A stretch of 9,476 nt of DNA from Alphaproteobacteria bacterium (GTDB lineage: Bacteria > Pseudomonadota > Alphaproteobacteria > RS24): NCBI GenBank assembly GCA_009920875.1, contig RFZE01000049.1, forward strand, positions 1 through 9,476, in the 5' to 3' direction. Below, in pieces: positions 1-6,861 of the stretch. Position 1 is the first letter of the stretch, and every line of letters begins with the position of its first letter. Below the pieces are notes generated by a model, which ran no database searches, was not told the origin of the DNA, and worked only from the letters and a program-made list of their open reading frames with translations. The position numbers were made by a program, and so were the translations under genes.

Positions 1-659
1 TCAGCCGCCAACAGCATAGACACATCATTGGGGCCATCGCCCAAGGCCCAGCTTTGCGGCGGCGCGTCAAACTGCGCCAATATGGCCTGCATGGCTGCGG
101 CCTTGTCGCGCGGCGGCACAATATGAAAAAACCGACCGCCTTGTGTCACCTGCAAATCATGCGCGGCCAGCCGCGCCGTTAAATCGGCCATTCCCGCTGC
201 ATCACCGTGCCACAGAAACGGCTCGCTGGCCTCGCGCGCCGCCGCTGCCTCGGCTGATGGCCGGTCAAGACCGGTCAGGGCAACCAGGCGTTCAATCGAC
301 ATATCGCAAAAACACTCCATGCAGTTGCCTATGCTATTGGGCAAATCGGATATGGCAGCAAAAATATCGGCCCGCGTGACGGCGCGGTCAATCGTGCCAT
401 CGGCAAACCTTATTGCCGCGCCATTTTCGGCAATGGCAGCGCCCGACAGGCCCATCTCGACGCTCAATTTCTCTAATTCAACAAGGGTTTTGCTGGTGCT
501 CGGCACGACCGGAATGGCGCATTCTGCCAATGCCGCCAAAGCCGGTTTGGCCGCTTCAAAAGAATAGCCGTCATGGTTCAACAGCGTGCCGTCCAAATCA
601 GAAAAGACCATGGCATCACTATTTAATGCGCCATGAATCGTCATATTTGCATTGTTCAT
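1..659 (-). CDS. HAD-IIB phosphatase, mannosyl-3-phosphoglycerate phosphatase (MpgP/YedP)-like, partial
   Basis: The minus strand is open from an ATG at 659 through the left edge without a stop, giving 219 complete codons of an unfinished protein. It shows HAD-superfamily motifs in order: motif I SDLDGTLL with nucleophile D21 and acid D23; motif II PSTSKT at about 53-58; K186 as motif III lysine; and motif IV GDGPND at 207-212 for Mg2+. The SKT motif followed by AIAENGAAI is typical of the mannosyl-3-phosphoglycerate phosphatase branch, which dephosphorylates that intermediate to the compatible solute mannosylglycerate; YedP-type relatives have uncertain substrates. Expected full length is about 260-270 residues, so only the C-terminal tail should be missing. 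No clear Shine-Dalgarno precedes 659; in-frame ATGs at 644 and 611 are alternatives. No partner synthase is visible. The superfamily call is firm, the substrate is inferred. Confidence 0.85.
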   Translation of the reverse strand, partial: MNNANMTIHGALNSDAMVFSDLDGTLLNHDGYSFEAAKPALAALAECAIPVVPSTSKTLVELEKLSVEMGLSGAAIAENGAAIRFADGTIDRAVTRADIFAAISDLPNSIGNCMECFCDMSIERLVALTGLDRPSAEAAAAREASEPFLWHGDAAGMADLTARLAAHDLQVTQGGRFFHIVPPRDKAAAMQAILAQFDAPPQSWALGDGPNDVSMLLAA

Positions 660-760
660 AGGGCGGCACTGTGGCGAAACAGAAAGATTTCGGCAAGGCG
701 AAATTCTTGCTCCACTGCAAAAAGTCCAAAAACAGTATTTTTGGGCTTCTATCCCTAGGG

Positions 761-782
761 CACTTACTTACCATTTTAAGTG
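761..782. repeat. Small inverted repeat upstream of the exported-protein gene
   Basis: CACTTA at 761-766 and its reverse complement TAAGTG at 777-782 flank a 10-nt spacer, about 23 nt before the ATG at 805. It could be an operator half-site pair or a weak hairpin in the 5' leader. The 145-nt gap between the divergent genes (660-804) shows no convincing -35/-10 pair on either strand. Six-base arms can arise by chance, so this is weak. Confidence 0.2.
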
Positions 783-804
783 TTCTATTTGGTTGGAGTT
801 ACAG

Positions 805-1515
805 ATGAAAATATTAGCAAAACTGAAAATGCTGCTTCTTGCTCTGGCGCTCAGCGCGACAGGCGCACGCGCAGAAGTTATGGAAGTCTGGTCGCATAGT
901 TTGGAAAACGGTGATTATGCCAAAAATGTTAGACAATATGAGCGTCTACGACCAATTGTCGAAGAATTGGGCGCATATGTTGAATATTATCTCGAAGACA
1001 TAGACGGCGCACCAGTTTCTCATTTTGTCGTGAAATTTGACAATATGCGGGGTTGGGGAGCCTATCGCGATCGGCTCGGTGGTGACGCGGATTTCCAAAA
1101 ATGGAATTCTCGTTTCCGCGCTAAAGCTAATGCACTTCAAGTTAATACAGCCTTGATGAACAACATTTACGAGCCCGACGCGAGGGCTGATCTCTATCGC
1201 GGTACAAGCTTATTCTATATTTCTCAATGGAAGGCCTTGCCGGGGCAAACCTTAGCGCTACAGGCCATTCTTATTGAGGCAGCTAAAACCGCCGAAAACA
1301 ATGGTATTTTCGCACAAGTCTATGCCAATGGTTATGATGACACATATATGGTGGTCTGGGCTTTTGATAGCTATACAACTGCTGCTACTCAATGGTCATT
1401 CATCCATGACAGCTCTGAATATCAGCGGTTTTTCCAAAAAGCGGTTAAAAGCAATGCAGGTGTTTTTGTTGACCAAAGCTGGATGAATAAAACCATGCCT
1501 TACGAGGGAAACTGA
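805..1515 (+). CDS. Exported protein of unknown function with two similar halves (possible tandem dimeric alpha/beta-barrel)
   Basis: The start is the ATG at 805 because GGAG at 795-798 lies 6 nt upstream and the protein then opens with a Sec signal peptide: Lys-rich n-region, hydrophobic stretch at about 9-18, and Ala-Arg-Ala cleavage after residue 23. Starting further upstream would bury this signal. The mature 213 residues look duplicated: HFVVKFDN (73-80) followed by DFQKWNSRF matches YMVVWAFD (181-188) followed by EYQRFFQKA, with an offset of about 108 residues. A beta strand followed by a helix ending in F/Y-Q-x-[WF] recalls NIPSNAP/antibiotic-monooxygenase-like dimeric alpha/beta-barrel folds, but that is inference; no catalytic motif is apparent. 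Likely periplasmic. GC is about 38% in two sampled 60-nt lines, well below the neighbours, suggesting transfer. It is a single-gene unit closed by the terminator at 1606-1634. Confidence 0.8.
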   Translation: MKILAKLKMLLLALALSATGARAEVMEVWSHSLENGDYAKNVRQYERLRPIVEELGAYVEYYLEDIDGAPVSHFVVKFDNMRGWGAYRDRLGGDADFQKWNSRFRAKANALQVNTALMNNIYEPDARADLYRGTSLFYISQWKALPGQTLALQAILIEAAKTAENNGIFAQVYANGYDDTYMVVWAFDSYTTAATQWSFIHDSSEYQRFFQKAVKSNAGVFVDQSWMNKTMPYEGN

Positions 1516-1586
1516 TAAAGCTTATTTTCGCTTTCGCTTAAGTCCCTCCCAAGGCATCGGTTACGATGAAAGCGCAAAGCGGAAAC

Positions 1587-1603
1587 GCGCCGCCCAACGG
1601 CGC
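1587..1603. repeat. GC-rich inverted repeat before the terminator
   Basis: GCGCCG at 1587-1592 pairs with CGGCGC at 1598-1603 around a 5-nt loop. It sits between the exported-protein gene and the intrinsic terminator and may help RNA folding at the 3' end of either converging transcript. Neither side has a T-run, so it is not itself called a terminator. Confidence 0.3.
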
Positions 1604-1605
1604 AT

Positions 1606-1634
1606 GGGTGAGGCTTCGGCCTCACCCTCTTTTT
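1606..1634 (+). terminator. Rho-independent terminator
   Basis: A perfect 9-bp stem GGGTGAGGC (1606-1614) / GCCTCACCC (1619-1627) with a stable TTCG tetraloop is followed by TCTTTTT (1628-1634). It lies 90 nt after the stop of the exported-protein gene and directly abuts the stop of the converging monooxygenase gene (1636). The T-run is only on the plus-strand side; read from the minus strand the hairpin is followed by ATGCGCCG, so it is a poor intrinsic terminator for the monooxygenase transcript. Confidence 0.9.
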
Positions 1635-1635
1635 A

Positions 1636-3093
1636 TTATTTAGTAAATTTCAGCGCCCCGTCCTGCAAGGCCGAAAAACGCGTCAGAAAAATATCGGCGA
1701 TATAATTTTGATACATGACCCATGGCTTTATGCTGCCTTGCTTCGGCAATTCGGCTGATTTTCGAACCACATAACCAGATGAAAAATCCAAAAGCGGCTC
1801 ATATTCGACCTGGCCCATATCCGGTGTCGGCATGACGCGCGAGAGGTTTTTACGATCCATATAATTGACCAAGCGGCACAAATATTTTGAGGTCAAATCG
1901 CAGCGCAGTGTCCATGACGCATTGGTATAGCCGAATGAGGCCAGCAAGTTCGGAATGCCGGAATACATCATGCCTTTATAATTCAGCAAATTGGCCGGTT
2001 CCACCGGCTCATTATCAACCGTGACCTCAATATTGCCGAGAAAGTTCAAATCAAGGCCGGTGGCTGAGACAATCACATCGGCTTCGAGGAAGTCACCCGA
2101 TTTCAATTTAATGCCGTTTTCTTGGATTTCTTCAATATGATCAGTGGCAATATCGGCCTTGCCGTTGCAAATGGCGGCAAAGAAATCGCCATCCGGCGCT
2201 AAACAAACGCGCTGGTCCCAAGGATTATACCGCGGCGTCAAATGTTTTTCGATGTCATAACCGAGCGGTAATTGTTCGGGCAGTTCCTCCAGCAAGCGCC
2301 GCTTCACCAGTTCGGGCCGGGTACGGCACAACCAGAAGAAAAAGCGTCCCAAAAGCACATTTTTCCAGCGCGTCAGCCCATAGGCGAGGCGCGCCGGCAA
2401 ATATTTGCGGGTAAAATTCGCAAAAGCATCTTCAGACGGGCGCGACACAATATAAGTCGGCGAACGCTGCAACATGGTGACATGCTCAGCCGTTTCGGCC
2501 ATTGCCGGCACTAATGTGACGGCGGTCGCGCCGGAGCCGATAACCACCACTTTTTTGCCGCTATAATCCAAATCTTCAGGCCAAAATTGCGGATGCACAA
2601 ACGGTCCTTTGAAGTTTTCAAACCCGGGGAAATCGGGCTGATAGCCCTGATCATAATTATAATATCCGGCGCAGCTATGAAGGAATTTGCAACTGCGTGT
2701 CTCGGTCTCGCCGGTCGCCCCGTCCTCAATGGTAACAAACCATTTGCCGTTAGCTGTTGACCATTTGGCTTCGACCACTTTTTTTCCGAAATGGATTTTC
2801 TTGTCCAGATTGCCATCGCGCACCGCATCACGCAGATAATTCATAATCGCCGGCGCATCGGCAATCGCTTTGGCATCGCGCCAGGGGCGAAAAGAAAAGC
2901 CCAATGTGTACATGTCGCTATCCGAGCGAATGCCCGGATATTTAAATAAATTCCATGTGCCGCCAATGCTGTCGCCGCGTTCCAAAATTTCAAAACTGGC
3001 TTGTGGGGCGTGTTTTTGCAGGTGAAAAGCCGATGAAATACCGGAAATACCGGCTCCGATAATCAACACATCGCTATGCGCCATTGATGTCAT
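1636..3093 (-). CDS. ethA: EthA-like FAD-dependent Baeyer-Villiger monooxygenase
   Basis: A class B flavin monooxygenase of 485 residues, matching the usual size of mycobacterial EthA (about 489). FAD motif GAGISG is at 13-18, the Baeyer-Villiger fingerprint FxGxxxHxxxWP is intact at 161-172 (FKGPFVHPQFWP), and the NADPH-binding GSGATAV is at 186-192. Long stretches recall EthA, such as YPGIRSDSDMYTLGF, MLQRSPTYIVS, RYNPWDQR and GYTNASWTLR. Such enzymes use NADPH and O2 to insert oxygen next to ketones or to oxidise thioamides and sulfides; the natural substrate here is unknown. Start choice: AGGGAG at 3100-3105 touches an ATG at 3099 with no spacing but lies 6 nt before the ATG at 3093, so 3093 is preferred. 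It lies 107 nt downstream of the nitroreductase on the same strand. No adjacent EthR-type TetR regulator is present. Confidence 0.93.
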   Translation of the reverse strand: MTSMAHSDVLIIGAGISGISSAFHLQKHAPQASFEILERGDSIGGTWNLFKYPGIRSDSDMYTLGFSFRPWRDAKAIADAPAIMNYLRDAVRDGNLDKKIHFGKKVVEAKWSTANGKWFVTIEDGATGETETRSCKFLHSCAGYYNYDQGYQPDFPGFENFKGPFVHPQFWPEDLDYSGKKVVVIGSGATAVTLVPAMAETAEHVTMLQRSPTYIVSRPSEDAFANFTRKYLPARLAYGLTRWKNVLLGRFFFWLCRTRPELVKRRLLEELPEQLPLGYDIEKHLTPRYNPWDQRVCLAPDGDFFAAICNGKADIATDHIEEIQENGIKLKSGDFLEADVIVSATGLDLNFLGNIEVTVDNEPVEPANLLNYKGMMYSGIPNLLASFGYTNASWTLRCDLTSKYLCRLVNYMDRKNLSRVMPTPDMGQVEYEPLLDFSSGYVVRKSAELPKQGSIKPWVMYQNYIADIFLTRFSALQDGALKFTK

Positions 3094-3200
3094 GTTCATC
3101 TCCCTGTACCATTCTTGTCACATTATTTAACGCAAACAGTGGCGCAGTCCACCTTGACGGGCAAGGGACAATTCCGCGCAGGCTTTTCGCGATTATAATC
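3094..3200 (-). promoter_or_regulatory. Leader between nitroreductase and monooxygenase, with AGGGAG RBS and possible -10
   Basis: The 107-nt gap holds the monooxygenase ribosome-binding site AGGGAG (3100-3105), which favours the start at 3093. At 3192-3199 ATTATAAT is its own reverse complement and supplies a perfect TATAAT on the minus strand (3192-3197), but no good -35 lies 16-18 nt upstream. A 5-bp inverted repeat CCTTG/CAAGG (3152-3156/3162-3166) lacks a T-run. The gene may therefore have its own weak promoter or be read through from the nitroreductase. Confidence 0.3.
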
Positions 3201-3881
3201 TCAATCGCCGGAAAAACCGACAAAACGCGCCGCCTCGGCGACGGATTTGCGCTCAGAAACCACCGCATTGGCAGGAAAGCTGTCATCGGGCCAGCCCAAC
3301 GCGACAGCTTTCATAATAACCTGATCATCAGCAATACCGGCATGTTCTCGCACCACCGGCGATTGCATAATGCCTTGCGAATTAATCACCGCACCAAGAC
3401 CGCGCGACCAAGCGGCATTGACCAAAGCCGTCGTCACGGCGCCACAATCGAAGGCGGTATCATCGCTATCGGCCAATTCGCGGTCATATGTAATAATAAC
3501 ACATATCGGTGCATCAAATTGTCGAAAGCCACGCAACACCCAATCGTGGCGCGCTTCTTTATCTTCGCGGGCAATCCCCATGGCGGCAAATAATTGCTTG
3601 GCAACACCGACTTGGCGATCGCGGTGCTGACCTTCAAAGGCTTTGCCGATACGAAATTCGCGCGAATGCGGCACACCGGCCAAATTGCGCTCCGTATTGC
3701 CGGCACGAATCTTGTCCAGCACGTCGCCCGAAACGACGGTAAAATTCCATGGCTGGGTGTTCATGGAAGAAGGCGAGCGCATGGCCAATGTCAAAATTTC
3801 TTCAATCAGCTTTTGGGGAACGGCTTTATCCTGATAGCCGCGAATGGAACGGCGGCCGAGAACAACATCATCATAATTCAT
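3201..3881 (-). CDS. Nitroreductase-family FMN oxidoreductase
   Basis: A 226-residue protein of normal size for the nitroreductase fold. RRSIRGY at 10-16 and SPSSMNTQPWNF at about 36-47 are the usual N-terminal FMN-contact motifs; DCGAVTTALVNAA leads to GLGAVIN at 161-167, and ALGWPDD near the C-terminus is the common GxP-type segment. Such enzymes bind FMN as homodimers and reduce nitroaromatics, quinones or enones with NAD(P)H; the substrate cannot be read from sequence. The ATG at 3881 is chosen because AAGGG lies 7 nt upstream and the family motifs begin at once; an in-frame ATG at 3914 would place the start at the predicted transcription start and lacks an RBS. It is the first gene of a probable two-gene unit with the downstream monooxygenase, and diverges from the CoA-ester lyase. 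Confidence 0.92.
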   Translation of the reverse strand: MNYDDVVLGRRSIRGYQDKAVPQKLIEEILTLAMRSPSSMNTQPWNFTVVSGDVLDKIRAGNTERNLAGVPHSREFRIGKAFEGQHRDRQVGVAKQLFAAMGIAREDKEARHDWVLRGFRQFDAPICVIITYDRELADSDDTAFDCGAVTTALVNAAWSRGLGAVINSQGIMQSPVVREHAGIADDQVIMKAVALGWPDDSFPANAVVSERKSVAEAARFVGFSGD

Positions 3882-3915
3882 CTTTTTACCCTTTAGTGTT
3901 TGGTCGATTGCCACA

Positions 3916-3944
3916 AATCTAAGCCGCGCATCGCTTCACGTCAA
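3916..3944 (-). promoter_or_regulatory. Sigma70-type promoter for nitroreductase
   Basis: On the minus strand TTGACG (3939-3944) is separated by exactly 17 nt from TAGATT (3916-3921). This matches 5 of 6 consensus bases at -35 and 4 of 6 at -10. Initiation would fall near 3909, giving a leader of roughly 28 nt before the ATG at 3881, with the AAGGG site inside it. It lies in the 148-nt divergent region. Confidence 0.5.
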
Positions 3945-3998
3945 AATTAATCATCTTTATAGCCGGCACGATGCGGGGGTGTTCGCAGCATTTCATTT

Positions 3999-4007
3999 TG
4001 CTACACT
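3999..4007 (+). promoter_or_regulatory. Possible extended -10 promoter for CoA-ester lyase
   Basis: TGCTACACT on the plus strand fits an extended -10 (TGn followed by TACACT). No good -35 is found 16-18 nt upstream. Transcription would start near 4014, leaving a short leader with the AAGGAG ribosome site at 4018-4023. The call is weak and based on position and motif only. Confidence 0.3.
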
Positions 4008-4029
4008 GAGCACGAATAAGGAGACTGAG

Positions 4030-4941
4030 ATGAGTGGAAACCCGATGCGCTTGCGCCGTTCGCAATTGGCCGTGCCCGGCAGCAGTGAAAAAATGCTGAC
4101 CAAGGCGGCAGCTTCAGCCGCCGACCATGTTTTTTGCGATTTGGAAGATGCCGTTGCGCCATCGGCCAAAGCAGCAGCGCGCGAGACCATTGCCGAGGCG
4201 CTGAACAATCTCGATTGGGGCAAAAAAACCCGCTGTGTTCGCGTCAATGATATTGGCACGCAATGGTGCCATGAAGACATCATCACCATTGTTGAGAAAG
4301 CCGGTAAAAATCTCGACACAATCATGCTGCCCAAGCCGCTCAATGCAGCCGATGTGCAATTTGCCGACACGCTGCTCAGCCAATTGGAAATGAAATTGGG
4401 GCTGACCCATAAAATCGGCCTGGAAGTGCTGATTGAAGAAGTTGAAGCCATGCAAAATGTCGCCGAAATAGCGACAAGCTGCGCGCGCCTCGAATCCATG
4501 ATTTTCGGCATGGGCGATTATGCCGCCAGCCAAGGGCTGGTGATGGAAAATATCGGCCTGTCTGAAGGCTATCCCGGCGATATTTTTCACTATCCGCGCT
4601 ACCATATGACGATTGCGGCGCGCGCCGCCGGTCTTGATGCGGTCGATGGGCCATTTGTCGATTTCAAAAATGATGCGGCCTATCGCATTGAGTGCCAACG
4701 CGCTTTGACATTGGGCATGGTCGGGAAATGGGCCATTCACCCATCGCAAATTGAGCCGGCTTTAGATGTGTTTTCACCCAGCCAAGACGATGTCGATTTT
4801 GCGCGTGAAATTATTGCCGTTTACGAAAAGGCGGCAGCCGATGGCCTTGGCTCGGTCGGCCATAAAGGGGTTATGGTTGATGCGGCATCAGCGCGGCTGT
4901 TTCAAAACACCGTCAATCGCGCCGAGCTCATTGGCATGTAA
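4030..4941 (+). CDS. CoA-ester lyase, HpcH/HpaI-CitE family (malyl-CoA lyase-like)
   Basis: A 303-residue TIM-barrel protein of the CitE/malyl-CoA lyase family, usual length about 275-320. RSQLAVPGS at 10-18 and CDLEDAVAP at 36-44 are the family's CoA-side opening motifs; RVN (R71), LPK (K102), the likely Mg2+ ligands E136 and D163 (FGMGDYAAS), and the C-terminal LGMVGKWAIHPSQ all resemble malyl-CoA/beta-methylmalyl-CoA lyases. Such enzymes cleave or form CoA esters such as malyl-CoA to acetyl-CoA plus glyoxylate; thioesterase relatives exist, so the exact reaction is open. The start is set by AAGGAG at 4018-4023, 6 nt before the ATG; a longer in-frame reading from 3979 has no such site and adds a non-family leader. 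It is divergent from the nitroreductase and ends 7 nt from the stop of the converging TPR gene with no terminator between. Confidence 0.9.
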   Translation: MSGNPMRLRRSQLAVPGSSEKMLTKAAASAADHVFCDLEDAVAPSAKAAARETIAEALNNLDWGKKTRCVRVNDIGTQWCHEDIITIVEKAGKNLDTIMLPKPLNAADVQFADTLLSQLEMKLGLTHKIGLEVLIEEVEAMQNVAEIATSCARLESMIFGMGDYAASQGLVMENIGLSEGYPGDIFHYPRYHMTIAARAAGLDAVDGPFVDFKNDAAYRIECQRALTLGMVGKWAIHPSQIEPALDVFSPSQDDVDFAREIIAVYEKAAADGLGSVGHKGVMVDAASARLFQNTVNRAELIGM

Positions 4942-4948
4942 AGCACGC

Positions 4949-6244
4949 CTAGCGTTCAGCCGAGGCGCGACGGTTTTCCGACAAGCGGCGTTCGATAGAG
5001 CGGATCCAACGAAACGCATCTTTTGCGACATCATCATCATCACCGGCCTTGCGGAAGGCTTTAATGGCGGCGTCAAATTTTTCGAGCCGCGTGCGCGCAA
5101 TGCCGAGCAGCAGCCAGCTATCGGCCTCATCGTCAAGCCCGCCCTTATCCAGCGCTTTGGTGAGCGCGCTTTCAGCCGCTTTCCAATTCTCATTTTGAAT
5201 ATGCGATTGCGCCAATTGCGCATAAAATTTGCCCTCATCCGATTTCTCGGCCGCCTTGGTTAAGGGGGCAATGGATTTGTCCCATTCGCGTGCCTGCATA
5301 TAGGCGCGCGCCAGCAATTCATAATGTTTCTCTGTCGCTTCAATGGTTTTGGCATCAAGGCCGCTTTGCAATATCTCGGCCGCTTTGATCGGCACATCGT
5401 GATAAAGATAAAGCTGCGCCATGGTCGATAATTCTTTTGAACTTGTGAGCATGCCTTGCACATGCATGGCGCGATGCGCCACAAAGGCCAATTTCTCTTC
5501 CTCAAAATGATAATAAATTGCCGTCAATTGCTGCCAAAAGACTTTGACGCCAGGCCAGATTTGCACCGCATCTTCCAAAATCGGGCGCGCTTCGCCATAG
5601 CGTTCTTCTTGCAGCAAAACCGACAGCAAAATGCGCGTCCATTGCTGTTTCGGTTCTTCTGTTTTTGACAAAGCTTTTCTGATGGCCTGTTCAGCCGGAC
5701 GCAATTCTTCAAGTATCAAATATATTTGTGCTTTCAGCGCAAACGGCTCACCGCCCGGCTCTTTTTCTTGCGCGGCAAACCATTGTTCAATCAATTGTAA
5801 AGATTTGCGCGGTCGGTCTTTCGCCAAATGCAACTGCGCCAAACCATAAGTCAAATCAGAGACCACGCGCGGCGGCAAATCGCCGGTCGCAATGGCGCGC
5901 TCAAAACTTGCAATGGTGGCATCATAATCTTCCTTACCGGCATAAATATAGCCCATGGTTTGAATGGCCACGGCCTTTTCGTAAGGCTTAAATTTATCGC
6001 CATCCAAAATCGTCTGTAGCGGCTGCATGGCTTCGTCGAATTTTTCTTCGCCCATAAGCTCTTGCGCTTTTTCAATCAGTCGAAAAGCGCTTTTGCCCAA
6101 AACTTGCGAACGCCGCGTTTTCGGTTTTTGCGGTTTTTCCTTTTTCGCTTCTTCTGCCAGCGCACCGGTTATGACCAATGGGCTGACAGGCAGCGCAATA
6201 AGGCTGAACACAATCAACAGGAATGGCAGGCGGTGCATTTTCAT
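4949..6244 (-). CDS. Exported TPR-repeat protein, last gene of the TonB/TtpC operon
   Basis: A 431-residue protein opening with a signal peptide: Lys/His/Arg n-region, a long hydrophobic core at about 6-25, and Ala-Leu-Ala cleavage before EEAKKEK near residue 30. A Lys/Arg-rich linker follows, then helix pairs of TPR type across nearly the rest of the chain (for example ALTKALDKGG, WLLLGIARTRLEKFDAAIKA, KHYELLARAYMQAREWDKSI). Such periplasmic TPR proteins close TtpC-ExbB-ExbD-TonB2 operons in Vibrio and other proteobacteria and are thought to assist that TonB complex as a scaffold; the precise role is not settled. It starts 5 nt after the tonB stop. AGGA lies 3 nt before the ATG at 6244 and 9 nt before the ATG at 6238, so 6238 is an equally good start. 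A longer in-frame reading to 6337 would overlap tonB and hide the signal peptide. Confidence 0.85.
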   Translation of the reverse strand: MKMHRLPFLLIVFSLIALPVSPLVITGALAEEAKKEKPQKPKTRRSQVLGKSAFRLIEKAQELMGEEKFDEAMQPLQTILDGDKFKPYEKAVAIQTMGYIYAGKEDYDATIASFERAIATGDLPPRVVSDLTYGLAQLHLAKDRPRKSLQLIEQWFAAQEKEPGGEPFALKAQIYLILEELRPAEQAIRKALSKTEEPKQQWTRILLSVLLQEERYGEARPILEDAVQIWPGVKVFWQQLTAIYYHFEEEKLAFVAHRAMHVQGMLTSSKELSTMAQLYLYHDVPIKAAEILQSGLDAKTIEATEKHYELLARAYMQAREWDKSIAPLTKAAEKSDEGKFYAQLAQSHIQNENWKAAESALTKALDKGGLDDEADSWLLLGIARTRLEKFDAAIKAFRKAGDDDDVAKDAFRWIRSIERRLSENRRASAER

Positions 6245-6249
6245 GAATC

Positions 6250-6861
6250 CTATTCGGCAATATTGAAGCTGATAAGTTGACGCACACCCGGGCGCACGGC
6301 CGGCTTGCCGTTTTCCATCATCGGGCGATATTTCCATTTCCTGACGGCATTAATGGCAGCGCGGTCAAAAACCCCTTTCGGGTCAGCATCGACCACAAGC
6401 GGTTCAATCGCTTGGCCCAATTCATTAATGGCAAATTCCAACAGCACCCAGCCTTCAATGCCGCGCGACAGGGCGCGGCTGGGATAACGCGGCAAGACAC
6501 GCACAATGGCCAGCGCATCACCATCGACCGGCGCGTTTAAATTCATACCCGCCAGACCGAGACCGAAATCGGCGCTCATGGTCGTCTTATCCATATTGGG
6601 GCGCTGCGTCTTCTGCAATTTGGGCGGCGGCGGCGGTTCTTCAGGCTTTTGCTGGCTGGGCCGCTTTAGCGCGCGGTCTTTCGTATTGACCTCCTCATCG
6701 CGCTCGACACGGACAAAATCAATACCGACGGTCGCCAGTTCTTTTTCAATCTCATAATCGCGACCGGTGACCAAAACCTTCATGGTCAAAAACAAGGCAA
6801 TGGTCGTCACCAGGGCAAAAGCCGCCGAACTTAAAAAGCGGGACGACAAAATGGCGGTCAT
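6250..6861 (-). CDS. tonB: TonB-family energy transducer (TonB2-like)
   Basis: A 203-residue protein with the TonB plan. One N-terminal membrane anchor lies at about 9-31, followed by a short linker with a basic/proline-rich run (KPEEPPPPPKLQKTQRP, about 72-88), then the C-terminal TonB fold at about 120-203 with the family signature RVLPRYPSRALSRGIEGWV, the central VVDADPKGVFDRAAINAVRKW helix region and the closing strand ISFNIAE. The anchor takes energy from ExbB/ExbD in the inner membrane and the C-terminal domain pulls on the TonB box of outer-membrane receptors. The short linker is typical of TonB2-type proteins rather than E. coli TonB. The start overlaps the exbD stop in ATGA (4 nt), implying translational coupling. 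No receptor gene is in the window, so the imported substrate is unknown. Confidence 0.92.
   Translation of the reverse strand: MTAILSSRFLSSAAFALVTTIALFLTMKVLVTGRDYEIEKELATVGIDFVRVERDEEVNTKDRALKRPSQQKPEEPPPPPKLQKTQRPNMDKTTMSADFGLGLAGMNLNAPVDGDALAIVRVLPRYPSRALSRGIEGWVLLEFAINELGQAIEPLVVDADPKGVFDRAAINAVRKWKYRPMMENGKPAVRPGVRQLISFNIAE

Noticed and set aside
143..661. Several short plus-strand frames (about 80 codons each) in the left end
   Set aside because: They overlap each other and are antisense to the HAD phosphatase, whose motifs are intact; none has an RBS or a known motif.
3152..3166. CCTTG/CAAGG hairpin downstream of the nitroreductase as a terminator
   Set aside because: The stem is only 5 bp and no T-run follows on the minus strand.
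3084..3593. A 169-codon plus-strand frame opposite the nitroreductase
   Set aside because: It is antisense to a well-supported nitroreductase, lacks an RBS and has no recognisable domain.
4114..4749. A 211-codon minus-strand frame inside the CoA-ester lyase
   Set aside because: It lies entirely within a strongly supported gene on the other strand and has no family features.
6628..6640. GGC/CCG trinucleotide run in tonB as a possible phase-variable repeat
   Set aside because: It encodes the short proline run expected in TonB linkers, and a 3-nt unit would not shift the reading frame.
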